Shown here piece after piece: positions 1 through 8,997 of a stretch of 64,000 nt of DNA (the first letter of the stretch is position 1; each line of letters starts with the position of its first letter). A model generated the notes under the pieces. It did no database searches. It was not told where the DNA came from and was given only the letters and a program-made list of their open reading frames with translations. The translations under genes were made by a program, and so were the position numbers. Source of the DNA: Tautonia sociabilis (lineage in GTDB: Bacteria > Planctomycetota > Planctomycetia > Isosphaerales > Isosphaeraceae); assembly GCF_003977685.1 (NCBI RefSeq), contig NZ_RYZH01000003.1:62001-126000 (forward strand), given 5' to 3'.

Positions 1-55
1 GGCGAACGCGGTGGACCCCACCCGCCCCGACCCCGCGATGGAGCCCGAGTCATGA
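1..55 (+). CDS. 3' end of an unidentified upstream gene (partial)
   Basis: An open frame enters from the left edge and ends at the TGA at 53-55. It reads as a Pro/Asp-rich tail of about 17 residues ending in MEPES. The stop overlaps the ATG of the next gene as ATGA, the usual signature of translational coupling, so this is probably a real C-terminus. Too little is visible to name the product. Confidence 0.45.
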   Translation, partial: ANAVDPTRPDPAMEPES

Positions 56-918
56 CCCCCGACCCGTCGCCGATCGGCCTCCCGCTCGGGATGGCCCCGG
101 CTGTCGCCCTGGTCGTCGTCCTGGCCGGCCCTCCTCCGTCGTCTCTCGCGGTCGCCGTCGCCGTCGACCCTCCCGAGGAGGGGATCGCGACCATGAACGA
201 GCCCGGACGCCAGCCCTTGCTGGCCTATTACTTCGATCGGCTCGAGCGAGACGGCGACCTCGACACCTTCCTGGACCTGGTCAAGCCCCGGTACACGGAG
301 GGGACGCTTCGCCGCCTTGTCCACGCCCCCGACGTTCGGGTCCGCCGCGCCGCCGTGACGGCCCTGGGACAGCTCGGCGGCTTCGGGTGCAATCCCGAGC
401 TCGCCTCCCGGCTGGCCGATCCCGACCCGGTCGTCCGCGACCTGGCCCGGAACGCCCTCTGGTCCGTCTGGTTCCGGGCCGATTCCCCCGAGAACAACGA
501 GCGGCTGCGGACGGTGATCGACCTGCTCGGTCACGGTCGGCTGGACGCCGCCTCTCGGGCGGCCACGGAACTGATCGCCCGCGCCCCGAACTTCGCCGAG
601 GCGTACAATCAGCGAGCGGTCGCTGCTTATTTGTTGGGCAACTACGCGGAGAGCGCGGCCGACTGCCGGCGGGTGCTGGAGCTGAATCCGTACCACATTG
701 GGGCGCTCGGGGGGCTGGCCCAGTGTTACCTCCAGCTCGACCGCCCAGACCTGGCGCTCCCGGTCTTCAAGCGATCGCTGGAGCTCCAGCCGCATGATGA
801 CGGGCTTCGACGGTTGATCGCCTCGCTGGAAGGCCCCCCGCGCCTGCCCCCGGCCGGGCCGCCAGCCCGGCCCTCCCCGCCCCGCGACGCTTCCCCGAAT
901 GATCCCTCTGCCGATTGA
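52..918 (+). CDS. HEAT-repeat / TPR protein
   Basis: A 288-residue protein that probably acts as a protein-interaction scaffold; the partner is unknown. After a hydrophobic Ala/Val/Pro-rich N-terminus, residues about 80-140 carry HEAT-like helices (VRRAAVTALGQLGG, then VVRDLARNALWSVW). Residues about 155-260 hold three TPR-like units, including FAEAYNQRAVAAYLLGNYAE and a matching LDRPDLALPVFKRSLELQP. The ATG overlaps the upstream stop (ATGA), which favours this start. An internal ATG at 193, preceded by GAGGAGGGG, could instead give a cytoplasmic form lacking the hydrophobic segment. The last 20 bp overlap the start of hrpB, suggesting co-transcription. Confidence 0.7.
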   Translation: MTPDPSPIGLPLGMAPAVALVVVLAGPPPSSLAVAVAVDPPEEGIATMNEPGRQPLLAYYFDRLERDGDLDTFLDLVKPRYTEGTLRRLVHAPDVRVRRAAVTALGQLGGFGCNPELASRLADPDPVVRDLARNALWSVWFRADSPENNERLRTVIDLLGHGRLDAASRAATELIARAPNFAEAYNQRAVAAYLLGNYAESAADCRRVLELNPYHIGALGGLAQCYLQLDRPDLALPVFKRSLELQPHDDGLRRLIASLEGPPRLPPAGPPARPSPPRDASPNDPSAD

Positions 919-3469
919 CCCGAGGCTGCCCGAGGTCGTCGACGCGATCCGGAATCATCGCTCCCTCGTCCTCGTCGCCGAGCCGGGGGCCGGCAAGACG
1001 ACCCGGGTGCCGCCAGCCTTGCTCGACTCGGGGTTGCTCGGGCCCGAGCACCCGAGGGTGGTGGTGCTCCAGCCCCGTCGGGTCGCCGCGAGGGCGACCG
1101 CGACTCGGATCGCCGAGGAGCGTGGCGGGGAGCTTGGCGAGGAGGTCGGCTACCTCGTCCGCTTCGAGCGCCGGGTCGGGCCGAGGACCCGGCTTGTTGT
1201 GGCGACCGAGGGGGTCCTCACCCGGCAACTGCTCGACGACCCGGGCCTGGCCGGGGTCGGTGCCGTGGTGCTCGACGAGTTCCACGAGCGGAGCGTGCAC
1301 TCGGACCTGGCGGTCGCCTTGCTGAGGGAGGTCCGGGAGGCGTTGCGGGACGACCTGATCCTCGTGGTCATGTCGGCCACGCTGGACGCCGAGCCGGTTT
1401 CCCGGTTCCTGGGGGCGCCGGTGCTCCGGGTGGAGGGGAGGACGTTCCCCGTCGCCATCGAATACCGGGCCTCCGACGGCGCTCCCTTGCCCGATCGAGC
1501 CGCCGAGGCGGTGCTCGACGTCCTGCGGGGCCCCGAGGATCCCGGGGATGTGCTCGTCTTTCTCCCGGGGGCGGAGGAGATCCGGCGGACCGCCCGGCTG
1601 CTGGAGCCGGTGTCGGGGAGGGGGGACGTGGTGGTCCTTCCGCTTCACGGGTTGCTCCCGAGCGGGGAGCAGGATCGCGCGCTGCGGCCGAGCGACCGCC
1701 GCAAGGTTGTGCTGGCGACGAACATCGCCGAGACCTCGCTCACGATCGACGGCATCCGGACGGTGATTGATGGCGGCTACGCTCGGTTCGCCTCGTCCGA
1801 CCCGAGCCGAGGGCTTGACCGTCTGGAGCTGGGGAGGATCAGCCGGGCCTCGGCCGAGCAACGGGCTGGCCGGGCGGGACGGACGGCCCCGGGGCGCTGC
1901 ATCCGGCTCTGGAGCGAGCGAGAGACCCGAGGGCTGGCCCCCTTCGACCCGCCGGAGGTCCGCCGCGTCGACCTGGCGTCGACCGTCCTGACGCTGCATG
2001 CCTGGGGAGTCGCCGACCCGAAGCGGTTCCCCTGGTTCGAGGCCCCGGAGCCGGATCGGATCGAGGCGGCCGGCTCCCTGCTCGAGCAGCTTGGCGCCGT
2101 CGAACCCGGGACCGGCCGAGTGACCCCGATCGGCGAGGCGATGCGGGCGCTTCCCATCCACCCGAGGCTCTCCCGACTGCTGATCGCCTCCCAGGAGGCC
2201 GGGATCGCCGAACTGGGGGCGACCGCCGCCGCGATGCTCTCGGAGAAGGACCTTCTGGGTCGAGGCCGGGATTCCCGGGGCCGATCTCCCGACGTCCATT
2301 CCCGGTCCGACCTGCTCGTCCGGATCGACCTGCTTCGGGAGGCGGAGCGGGCCGGCTTTTCGCCCTCCCGGATCGACCCGAGGATCGACCCGAAGGCGGC
2401 TCGGACCGTCTCCCGGGTCCGGGACGACCTGCTGCGGATCGCCGACCGGAGGCCGGCGCGACTCGGGGCAGGAGCGTCCGACGACCCCGAAGAGGCGCTG
2501 CTCAAGGCGCTCGTCCTGGCCTTCCCCGATCGGGTGGCCCGTCGTCGAGGGATCGGGGACCCGAGCGGCCGGATGGTCGGCGGCCGGGGGGTGCGGCTGG
2601 ATCCCGAGTCGGTCGTGAGGGAGGGGGAGCTGTTCCTCGCGATCGACGCCCGGGAGGACCGGCGGGGGGCCGGTCGGCTGGAGCTCCGGGTGCGGATCGC
2701 CAGCGCCGTCGACCCTTCCTGGCTGCTGGAGCTGTTCCCGGGGGCCGTTCGCCGGGAGGAGGTCGTCCGCTTTGACGAGGCCCGGGGGAGGGTCGTCGGC
2801 CTGGCGGTGGAGTCATACCGCGACCTCGCGCTGAGGGAGGCGGCGACCGGCTCGGTCGACTCGGCTCGGGCGGCCGAGGCCTTGGCCGATGCGCTTTCCC
2901 CGAGAGCGGAGGACGTCTTTCAGGCGGATGAGGCGGCATCGCGGTGGCTGAGCCGGGTCGGCTTCCTTCGCCGATGGCTGCCCGAGGCCGGGTTCCCCGC
3001 CTTCGATCCCGAGGAGCTGGCCGAGGCCCTCCACTTCGCCTGCCTCGGCAAGCGGTCCGAGGAGGAGGTCCGGCGGTCCTCCCTGGTGCCGATGCTTCAA
3101 GGGAGGCTGATGCCGGAACAGCTCCGGCTACTCGACGAGGAGGCGCCGGAGGCGATCGAGGTCCCCAGCGGCAGCCGACACCGCGTCTCCTACGAGGGAG
3201 ACGGCCCTCCCGTGCTCGCCGTCCGCCTGCAAGAACTCTTCGGCTGGACCGAGACGCCCCGGCTGGCCCGGGGCCGGGTTCCGGTCCTGCTCCACCTGCT
3301 CGGCCCGAACTTCCGCCCGGTCCAGGTGACTGACGACCTGGCCAGTTTCTGGACGACGACCTACCACCAGGTCCGCAAGGATCTCCGCAACCGCTACCCC
3401 CGCCACTCCTGGCCCGAGGATCCCTGGACCGCCGCCCCCGAGGCCAAGGGGGGCCGTCGGCGGACCTGA
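899..3469 (+). CDS. hrpB: ATP-dependent RNA helicase HrpB
   Basis: DEAH-box helicase of 856 residues, close to the usual HrpB length. Walker A GAGKTT is at residues 30-35. Motif II is DEFH near residue 126 (the DExH form typical of HrpB), motif III SAT is near 159, and motif VI QRAGRAGR is near 321. The helicase-associated and HrpB C-terminal regions follow, ending in the family-like segment FWTTTYHQVRKDLRNRYPRH. The gene overlaps the HEAT/TPR gene by 20 bp and has no clear Shine-Dalgarno, so it may rely on coupling. HrpB homologues are predicted RNA helicases whose in vivo role is poorly defined in most bacteria. Confidence 0.93.
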   Translation: MIPLPIDPRLPEVVDAIRNHRSLVLVAEPGAGKTTRVPPALLDSGLLGPEHPRVVVLQPRRVAARATATRIAEERGGELGEEVGYLVRFERRVGPRTRLVVATEGVLTRQLLDDPGLAGVGAVVLDEFHERSVHSDLAVALLREVREALRDDLILVVMSATLDAEPVSRFLGAPVLRVEGRTFPVAIEYRASDGAPLPDRAAEAVLDVLRGPEDPGDVLVFLPGAEEIRRTARLLEPVSGRGDVVVLPLHGLLPSGEQDRALRPSDRRKVVLATNIAETSLTIDGIRTVIDGGYARFASSDPSRGLDRLELGRISRASAEQRAGRAGRTAPGRCIRLWSERETRGLAPFDPPEVRRVDLASTVLTLHAWGVADPKRFPWFEAPEPDRIEAAGSLLEQLGAVEPGTGRVTPIGEAMRALPIHPRLSRLLIASQEAGIAELGATAAAMLSEKDLLGRGRDSRGRSPDVHSRSDLLVRIDLLREAERAGFSPSRIDPRIDPKAARTVSRVRDDLLRIADRRPARLGAGASDDPEEALLKALVLAFPDRVARRRGIGDPSGRMVGGRGVRLDPESVVREGELFLAIDAREDRRGAGRLELRVRIASAVDPSWLLELFPGAVRREEVVRFDEARGRVVGLAVESYRDLALREAATGSVDSARAAEALADALSPRAEDVFQADEAASRWLSRVGFLRRWLPEAGFPAFDPEELAEALHFACLGKRSEEEVRRSSLVPMLQGRLMPEQLRLLDEEAPEAIEVPSGSRHRVSYEGDGPPVLAVRLQELFGWTETPRLARGRVPVLLHLLGPNFRPVQVTDDLASFWTTTYHQVRKDLRNRYPRHSWPEDPWTAAPEAKGGRRRT

Positions 3470-3500
3470 CCCCGCCGGCATCCTCGGTCGGTCGGGTCGG

Positions 3501-4280
3501 TTAGCGACGGCCGCCTCGGCCATCCTGGCCGAGCAGCTCCAGGAGGCGGTTCTCCTGAGGATAGGGATGCCCCTTGTACTGCCGGAAGCCCTCGGCAAAG
3601 GCCACGCCGATCTCGCTCCCTCGGTGCGACGACCAGTGCTCCTGGCTGACCAGGTACTCGTCGATCCCGTGTTGCCGGAGCAGCCAGTTCCGCTGGCTCT
3701 CGTGACAGGAGAGCATCCGACGCTTCAGGTCCCAGACCTCGGAGACATCGACCCAGAACTCGGGGGGAACCGGGTTCCCCTCCCGGTCCTTCCCCTCGAG
3801 CGGATCGACCAGGTAGAGGGCCGGGATCCGCTCCAGGGGAGGGGCGGGGTCCCACTGTCGGGTCGCGTAGTTGGGGATCGGGGCGATGAAGCAGGCATCC
3901 CGGACGAGGAGGTGCGTGGCCTCGTGGTCGGCCAGGTAGTCGGCGGGAGGAGCGGTGAGGATCACGTCGGGGCGAGTCCGGCGGAGGAACTCGACCACAC
4001 GACGGCGGGAGGGATCGTCGCTGAAGATGGCGAGGTCCCGGAACTCGAGGCAGTGGTAATCGGCGCCGATCAGGTCGGCGGCCTCCTTGGCCTCCCGCCG
4101 TCGGATGGCGGCGATCGCCTCGGCGTCGTGCTCAACCGAGCCGCAATCCCCGGGGGCCATGGTGGCGATCGTCAGGTGGCAGCCGGCTCGGCCGAGCAGG
4201 GCGAGGGTGCCGGCGCACTGGAACTCGACATCGTCGGGGTGGGCGTGGATCGCCAAGACTCGGACCTGGGCCTCGGCCAT
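3501..4280 (-). CDS. PIG-L (LmbE-like) family deacetylase
   Basis: A 259-residue zinc-dependent N-acetyl-sugar deacetylase of the PIG-L/LmbE/MshB/BshB superfamily. The signature HAHPDDVEF lies at residues 12-20 (metal ligands His14 and Asp17 by family analogy), and a second cluster LADHEATHLL lies further on. The substrate cannot be read from sequence; family members deacetylate GlcNAc-linked thiol precursors, glycolipids or antibiotics. The start at 4280 is chosen because AGGAG sits 11 nt upstream; the frame stays open another 54 codons, but that part is compositionally unlike protein. The gene is convergent with hrpB and divergent from lexA. Confidence 0.85.
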   Translation of the reverse strand: MAEAQVRVLAIHAHPDDVEFQCAGTLALLGRAGCHLTIATMAPGDCGSVEHDAEAIAAIRRREAKEAADLIGADYHCLEFRDLAIFSDDPSRRRVVEFLRRTRPDVILTAPPADYLADHEATHLLVRDACFIAPIPNYATRQWDPAPPLERIPALYLVDPLEGKDREGNPVPPEFWVDVSEVWDLKRRMLSCHESQRNWLLRQHGIDEYLVSQEHWSSHRGSEIGVAFAEGFRQYKGHPYPQENRLLELLGQDGRGGRR

Positions 4281-4590
4281 GATTCGGGCGGCTCCTACGA
4301 CGCTCTCGGCGCGATTGGATCGATTCGACCCCCGATCCTGCCGGATCGCGGCGTCGGGATCCAGTCGAGCCAGCGCCGCTGCCGGCGAAAAAATCCGGAA
4401 AATGTTCTCGCGTGCGCTAGACGACCGTTGTACACTTGCCATTCAAAGGGTCAGTTGGTGATCGTCCGTGTCGTGGTCGCCCCGCCTCCCACCCGGAGGG
4501 GGCACCCCGGGCCCGGGCGCACGGAGGGTCCGACGGCCCCGGCAAACCGCCCCCGGCAGGACGCGACCCATCGACGTGGAGGCAAGACCG
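4281..4590. promoter_or_regulatory. Divergent control region between the PIG-L gene and lexA
   Basis: This 310-bp non-coding region separates two divergent genes and contains an A/T-rich patch near 4388-4450. On the minus strand TACAAC (complement of 4427-4432) has CTGACC 16 bp upstream, a weak candidate promoter for the deacetylase. A TTGTACA element lies at 4428-4434. Autoregulation of lexA would require an operator here, but none of the well-known LexA box forms (GAAC-N4-GTTC, CTG-N10-CAG, GTTC-N7-GTTC) could be recognised. Confidence 0.35.
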
Positions 4591-5208
4591 ATGGCCGATC
4601 TCGACTCGCTCACCACCCGCCAACGCGAGATTTACAACTTCATCCGAGACAAGATCCACGGCCGAGGCTACGGACCGACCGTTCGCGAGATCGGCGAGGC
4701 GTTCGACATCAAGAGTCCCAACGGGGTGATGTGCCACCTCAAGGCCCTCCAAAAGAAGGGGCTGATCTCCCGGGAGCCGAACATGTCCCGGGCCATCCAG
4801 CTCCTCCAGGAGCCTCCCACCGCTTCCAAGGGAGGCGGCGGCATCCGCCTGCTCGGCCGCATCGCCGCCGGTGCTCCGATCGAGGCGATCGAGCAGGCCG
4901 ACGAGGTTCTCGACTTCGACGACTGGGAAGGGGACGACGACAAGTTCGCCCTTCGCGTCTCCGGCGACAGCATGATCGAGAAGCACATCGATGACGGCGA
5001 TTTCGTCATCATCAAGCGGGCCGAAACAGCCCAAAATGGTGATATCGTCGCCGTCCGCGACGAGGACGGTGAGGCCACTCTGAAGATCTACTACAAGGAG
5101 AAGAACCGCATCCGGCTCCAACCAGCCAATCGCAGCATGGAGCCGATCTTCCGGACCAACGTCAACATCCTCGGCGTGCTCGTGGGTGTGGTGCGCAAGT
5201 GCCGTTGA
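4591..5208 (+). CDS. lexA: LexA repressor (SOS response)
   Basis: A 205-residue SOS transcriptional repressor with self-cleaving S24 peptidase activity. The N-terminal winged helix is residues 1-70 (TTRQREIYNFIRD, then VREIGEAFDIKSPNGVMCHL). The cleavage site is Ala93-Gly94. The catalytic dyad is Ser127 (SGDSMIE) and Lys165 (ATLKIYY). All functional residues are present, so it should be a normal RecA-responsive repressor. The ATG at 4591 is chosen because GTGGAGG lies 8 nt upstream; the frame is open further upstream without family similarity. rnhA follows on the same strand after 148 bp. Confidence 0.96.
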   Translation: MADLDSLTTRQREIYNFIRDKIHGRGYGPTVREIGEAFDIKSPNGVMCHLKALQKKGLISREPNMSRAIQLLQEPPTASKGGGGIRLLGRIAAGAPIEAIEQADEVLDFDDWEGDDDKFALRVSGDSMIEKHIDDGDFVIIKRAETAQNGDIVAVRDEDGEATLKIYYKEKNRIRLQPANRSMEPIFRTNVNILGVLVGVVRKCR

Positions 5209-5356
5209 TCGAATGGAGGGGGACGTCGGTGACGGGGAAAGCCGCCGGGTCGGCCTGTCCGCTCCAAGGTGCCTTGGGTATGCTCGGGACCATCCGGCCC
5301 GGGCGTGATCGGGCCGTCGGATCACTCGACCCCACCGGCCCGGCGCGAGGAGACGG

Positions 5357-5902
5357 ATGCTCCCCTTCGAACTGACCTCGGAGAATGTGGTCATCGCGAC
5401 CGCGAACCAGGAGTCCGCCGTCCCCGACGCCCCTCCCGACCTCGTTCAACTCTTCACCGATGGTGCCTGCAGCGGCAATCCCGGCCCCGGCGGATGGGGC
5501 TTCATGCTCAAGCATCCCGCAACCGGCTCCATCCGCTGCGACTCCGGGGCCGAACCCCGGACGACCAACAACCGCATGGAGTTGATGGGCGCCATCCGGG
5601 GGCTGGAGAGCCTGACCCGCCATTGCACGGTCGAACTGGTCACCGATAGCCAGTACCTTGCCAAGGGCATCACGGAATGGATGCCCAACTGGAAGCGCAA
5701 CGGCTGGAAGCGGAAAGAGCGTGGTCAGCTCAAGCCCGTCTCGAACGAGGACCTCTGGCGCCGGATCGACGAACTCGTCGGCGTCCATGATGTCCGCGTC
5801 GAGCACGTCTTCGGCCACCGCGGCCACCCGGAGAACGAGACGGTTGACCGCCTGGCCGTCAACGCCATCAAGGCGCTCTCAGCGGCCGGTCGCCTCGACT
5901 GA
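5357..5902 (+). CDS. rnhA: Ribonuclease HI
   Basis: Ribonuclease of 181 residues that degrades the RNA strand of RNA-DNA hybrids, for example at R-loops and primers. The four metal-binding acidic residues are present: Asp35 (FTDGACSGNPG), Glu75 (NRMELMG), Asp97 (VTDSQYL) and Asp164 (NETVDRLA). The region around 108-122 (NWKRNGWKRKER) corresponds to the basic protrusion used for substrate binding in the E. coli enzyme. About 28 extra residues precede the core. AGGAGA lies just upstream of the ATG. It is downstream of lexA on the same strand and convergent with the MEMO-like gene. Confidence 0.95.
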   Translation: MLPFELTSENVVIATANQESAVPDAPPDLVQLFTDGACSGNPGPGGWGFMLKHPATGSIRCDSGAEPRTTNNRMELMGAIRGLESLTRHCTVELVTDSQYLAKGITEWMPNWKRNGWKRKERGQLKPVSNEDLWRRIDELVGVHDVRVEHVFGHRGHPENETVDRLAVNAIKALSAAGRLD

Positions 5903-6004
5903 TCCCGGATGGCTCGAACGGCCGGGGGATCGATGGGAGAGGGTCGAGTGCTCGTCTGCCGAGGCCGTCGCTCCTGGATCGGGGACGGCCGGACGGGGAC
6001 CGCG

Positions 6005-6808
6005 TCATGGGGACGGGCCGGCCTCTCGATCGATCACGAAGGCGCCGTAGCCGACCACCCGATCGGAGGGACCTCCCGCGTCGCCGGAATGGCGGAGGGC
6101 GAGGGTCCGCACGCGCAGGCCCCGGCCTCGGCAGGCGATCAGCAGGCCGGCGATCGCTCGGTGGCCACAGGCGGAGCCCCGGTCGAGGCGATCGGGTTCG
6201 AGGGCCTCGATCGCGTCGGCCGTCTGACGGTCGAGCCGTCGGCACTCGGAGTCGGGGTGGTGATGGCTCAGATCCGAGCTGACCACGATGAGCGTCTCGT
6301 CCCCTCCCCAGAGCCGATCGAGAACCTCGGCGACCTCCTTCGGATCGCAGCGCCCGACGAGCAAGGGGACGATCGCGAACCGATCCAGCGCCTCCTGGAG
6401 GAAGGGCAGCTCGACCTCCAGCGCATGATCGTCGCGGTGTGACCGATCGTCGACGACCACCTGGGGCAAGTCGGACACCAAGGCGATCGCCTCCCGATCG
6501 ACGGGGACGATCCCCAGGGGAGTCTCAAACCCGTCGGCCCCGGTCGTCGTCAGTCCGATGACGGGGGAATGGGCCGTCCCGAGCAAGACAACGCGACGCA
6601 CGATGCCTCGGGCCCGAGCGAGCCGGGCGAAGGCCAGGCCGGCCACCGCCCCGGAGTAGACAAAGCCCGCATGGGGGACGATCAGCGCCTTGGGAGGGGG
6701 CCGCCCGTCGTTGTCCGGCGGGCCGATCAGCTCCGAGACAACCCTTCGGAGCCGATCGGGCTCGGCCGGGTAGAAACGCCCGGCGACGGCAGCGGGGCGG
6801 AGGATCAT
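6005..6808 (-). CDS. amrB: AmmeMemoRadiSam system protein B (MEMO1-like)
   Basis: A 267-residue MEMO-family protein, a fold related to class III extradiol dioxygenases. Characteristic segments are PHAGFVYSGAVAG, LLGTAHSP, DHALEVELPFL and SSDLSHHH, which place conserved His and Asp residues in a metal-site-like arrangement. In many prokaryotes it is encoded with an AMMECR1-like protein and a radical SAM enzyme. Here the radical SAM partner is immediately divergent, but no AMMECR1 gene is in the window. The biochemical role of the bacterial system is unresolved. The start at 6808 is supported by AAAGGA about 9 nt upstream. Confidence 0.9.
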   Translation of the reverse strand: MILRPAAVAGRFYPAEPDRLRRVVSELIGPPDNDGRPPPKALIVPHAGFVYSGAVAGLAFARLARARGIVRRVVLLGTAHSPVIGLTTTGADGFETPLGIVPVDREAIALVSDLPQVVVDDRSHRDDHALEVELPFLQEALDRFAIVPLLVGRCDPKEVAEVLDRLWGGDETLIVVSSDLSHHHPDSECRRLDRQTADAIEALEPDRLDRGSACGHRAIAGLLIACRGRGLRVRTLALRHSGDAGGPSDRVVGYGAFVIDREAGPSP

Positions 6809-6943
6809 GGCGGCGGTCCTTTCGCGACTCGGGAATCGGGGGGATCCGACGGGGGCCGCGCTCGTACTATTGTACAGAGGGCCGGCACTCCCCAAGCCCG
6901 GCCGCGAGGATGTCTCTCCGTCCGATTCCCCAGGGCGACAAGG
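6809..6943. promoter_or_regulatory. Shared divergent promoter region of the MEMO/radical SAM pair
   Basis: A 135-bp region between two divergent genes. At 6864-6875 the self-complementary half-sites GTAC-N4-GTAC overlap back-to-back -10-like hexamers: TACTAT on the plus strand (6865-6870) and TACAAT on the minus strand (complement of 6869-6874). No good -35 partner was found for either. The arrangement suggests that one small site controls both genes. Confidence 0.35.
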
Positions 6944-8038
6944 ATGAGCATGAGCTTGGATTCATCGATCGCGCCGACGACCTACTGGCATGCCCTGGAC
7001 GATGGCCGCATCCAGTGCGATCTCTGCCCTCGCTTCTGCAAGCTGCACGAGGGCCAGCGCGGCTTCTGCTTCGTCCGGGCTCGGCAGAACGATCAGATCG
7101 TGCTCACCACGTATGGCCGATCGAGCGGTTTCTGCGTTGACCCGATCGAAAAGAAGCCGCTCTACCACTTCCTGCCCGGCACTCCAGTGCTCTCGTTCGG
7201 CACGGCCGGGTGCAATCTCGGGTGTAAGTTCTGTCAGAACTGGGATATCAGCAAGTCTCGAGAAGCCGACACGCTGGCCGACGAGGCCTCCCCCGAGCGG
7301 ATCGCCGAGACGGCCTCCCGGCTGGGGTGCCGGAGTGTCGCGTTCACGTACAACGATCCGGTGATCTTCCACGAGTACGCGATCGACGTGGCCCGGGCTT
7401 GCCGGTCCCGAGGCATTCGGGCCGTGGCCGTCACCGCCGGTGAGGTGTGTCCCGAGCCTCGGGCCGAGTTCTACCGCCACATGGATGCGGCGAACGTCGA
7501 CCTGAAGGCCTTCACCGAGCGATTCTATCGCGAGATCGCCGCCGGGCACCTCCAGCCCGTCCTCGAGACGCTTGAATACCTCCGGCGAGAGACTGACGTC
7601 TGGTTCGAGCTGACCACCCTGCTCATTCCGGGGCAGAACGACTCCGACGCCGAGCTTGACGCCATGACCCGATGGGTCGTCGACCGCCTGGGGCCAGACG
7701 TTCCCCTGCACTTCTCCGCCTTCCACCCGGACTATCGCATGAGGGACATTCCCGCCACTGCCCCGGCCACCCTTCGCCGGGCTCGGGAGATCGCGATGCG
7801 GAACGGGGTCCGGTACGCGTATGTCGGGAATGTCCACGATCCCGACTGCGACAGCACCTTCTGCCCCTCGTGCGGCACCCGGCTGATCGGCCGGGACTGG
7901 TTCGAGCTGACCCACTGGAACCTGACCGAGGACGGCCGATGCCCCTGCTGCTCGTCCCCCTGCGCCGGGGTGATTGAGCCCGAGCCCGGCCGATGGGGAC
8001 GCAAGCGGCAGCCGGTTCGCCTGGCGAGCCTCGACTGA
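6944..8038 (+). CDS. amrS: AmmeMemoRadiSam system radical SAM enzyme
   Basis: A 364-residue radical SAM enzyme related to pyruvate formate-lyase activating enzymes. The [4Fe-4S] motif CX3CX2C is at Cys90, Cys94 and Cys97 (CNLGCKFC). An N-terminal cysteine group (CDLCPRFC plus GFC) and a C-terminal pair of zinc-ribbon-like motifs (CPSCG, then CPCC) flank the core, as is usual for this subfamily. TYNDPVIF and VTAGEVCPEP are further family-like segments. The ATG at 6944 is chosen because similarity begins there. It is divergent from the MEMO-like gene. The substrate is unknown. Confidence 0.9.
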   Translation: MSMSLDSSIAPTTYWHALDDGRIQCDLCPRFCKLHEGQRGFCFVRARQNDQIVLTTYGRSSGFCVDPIEKKPLYHFLPGTPVLSFGTAGCNLGCKFCQNWDISKSREADTLADEASPERIAETASRLGCRSVAFTYNDPVIFHEYAIDVARACRSRGIRAVAVTAGEVCPEPRAEFYRHMDAANVDLKAFTERFYREIAAGHLQPVLETLEYLRRETDVWFELTTLLIPGQNDSDAELDAMTRWVVDRLGPDVPLHFSAFHPDYRMRDIPATAPATLRRAREIAMRNGVRYAYVGNVHDPDCDSTFCPSCGTRLIGRDWFELTHWNLTEDGRCPCCSSPCAGVIEPEPGRWGRKRQPVRLASLD

Positions 8039-8138
8039 CGTCGAGACGGCCGCTCCCTCGGGTCCTCTCGAACCTTGACACCGGCCGGATCCCTCCCGGA
8101 AGATCGGTTGAACTCGGTCGAGTTCCCGGAGGTCCACC

Positions 8139-8951
8139 GTGCTCGCGACGCCCCGTCGCCCCGTGTTCGTGGTTTCCTGCATCCTGGCCCTGATTTTCGG
8201 CCTGCCGACGCTCCGGGCGCAGGGGCCGACCCAGATCCGGGTCCTGAGTTTCAACATCAACCACGGTGAGGGGACCGATTCCCGGGTCGACCTGACCCGG
8301 ATCACCGAGGCGATCCGGGAGGCGGAGCCGGACGTGGTCGCGCTCCAGGAGGTCGACCGGGGGATGGCCCGAACCGGGAGGCTCGACCAGGCGAGGCTGC
8401 TGGCCGGTCGCCTGGGGCTGGAGCACGCCTTCGGCGGGAACCTGGAGATCTTCGGGGGAGAGTTTGGCAACGCGGTGCTCTCCCGGTTTCCGATTGCCGG
8501 GGCCGAGAATCACACGCTCCCGTCCTCCGGGGGCGGCGAGCCGCGCGGGGCGCTGGAGGTGACGATCGCTCCCGAACGGGGGCCGAGCTTCCGGCTGATC
8601 AGCACGCAGCTCGATCACCGCCAAGACGACCGGGACCGACTGGCGGCCGCCGATCGACTCGTCGCCCTGGCCGACGCCGAGGGGGCTCCGCCCGCCGTCC
8701 TCGCGGGGGACCTGAACGCGGCGCCGGGCTCCGGGCCGCTCGACGTGTTGGAGAGCCGATGGACGCCGACCTCCCAACGCCCCCTGCCGACGGTCCCCGC
8801 CGACGCGCCCCGGGCGGCCGTCGACCAGATCCTCGTGGCTCCTGAGGGACGATGGCGGGTCGTCGAGGTGAGCGTGGTGGGCGAGCCCTCGGCCTCGGAT
8901 CACCGGCCGGTCTTGGCCGTGCTCGAGCTGCTCCCCGAGTCGACCCCCTGA
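8139..8951 (+). CDS. Secreted endonuclease/exonuclease/phosphatase family protein
   Basis: A 270-residue member of the EEP superfamily (DNase I-like, APE1, sphingomyelinase and inositol-phosphatase relatives). Residues 1-28 form a Sec signal peptide ending LRAQG. Catalytic-type motifs are SFNINHG, ALQEVD (metal Glu), TQLDH, AGDLNAAPGS and the terminal SDHRPV with the active-site Asp-His. Translation starts at GTG with GGAGG 6-7 nt upstream. The substrate (phosphodiester, lipid or nucleic acid) cannot be told from sequence. It lies 46 bp upstream of the PSCyt1 gene on the same strand and may be co-transcribed. Confidence 0.85.
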   Translation: MLATPRRPVFVVSCILALIFGLPTLRAQGPTQIRVLSFNINHGEGTDSRVDLTRITEAIREAEPDVVALQEVDRGMARTGRLDQARLLAGRLGLEHAFGGNLEIFGGEFGNAVLSRFPIAGAENHTLPSSGGGEPRGALEVTIAPERGPSFRLISTQLDHRQDDRDRLAAADRLVALADAEGAPPAVLAGDLNAAPGSGPLDVLESRWTPTSQRPLPTVPADAPRAAVDQILVAPEGRWRVVEVSVVGEPSASDHRPVLAVLELLPESTP

Positions 8952-8997
8952 GCCCACCTCCGAGTTCCGACTCCCCGAAGGCGGAGGAGCACTGCCG

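Noticed and set aside
4428..4434. TTGTACA, also seen near 6870, as a LexA box
   Set aside because: Only two sites share it, the second lies in the MEMO/radical SAM promoter with no known SOS link, and it overlaps -10-like hexamers. Kept only as a hint.
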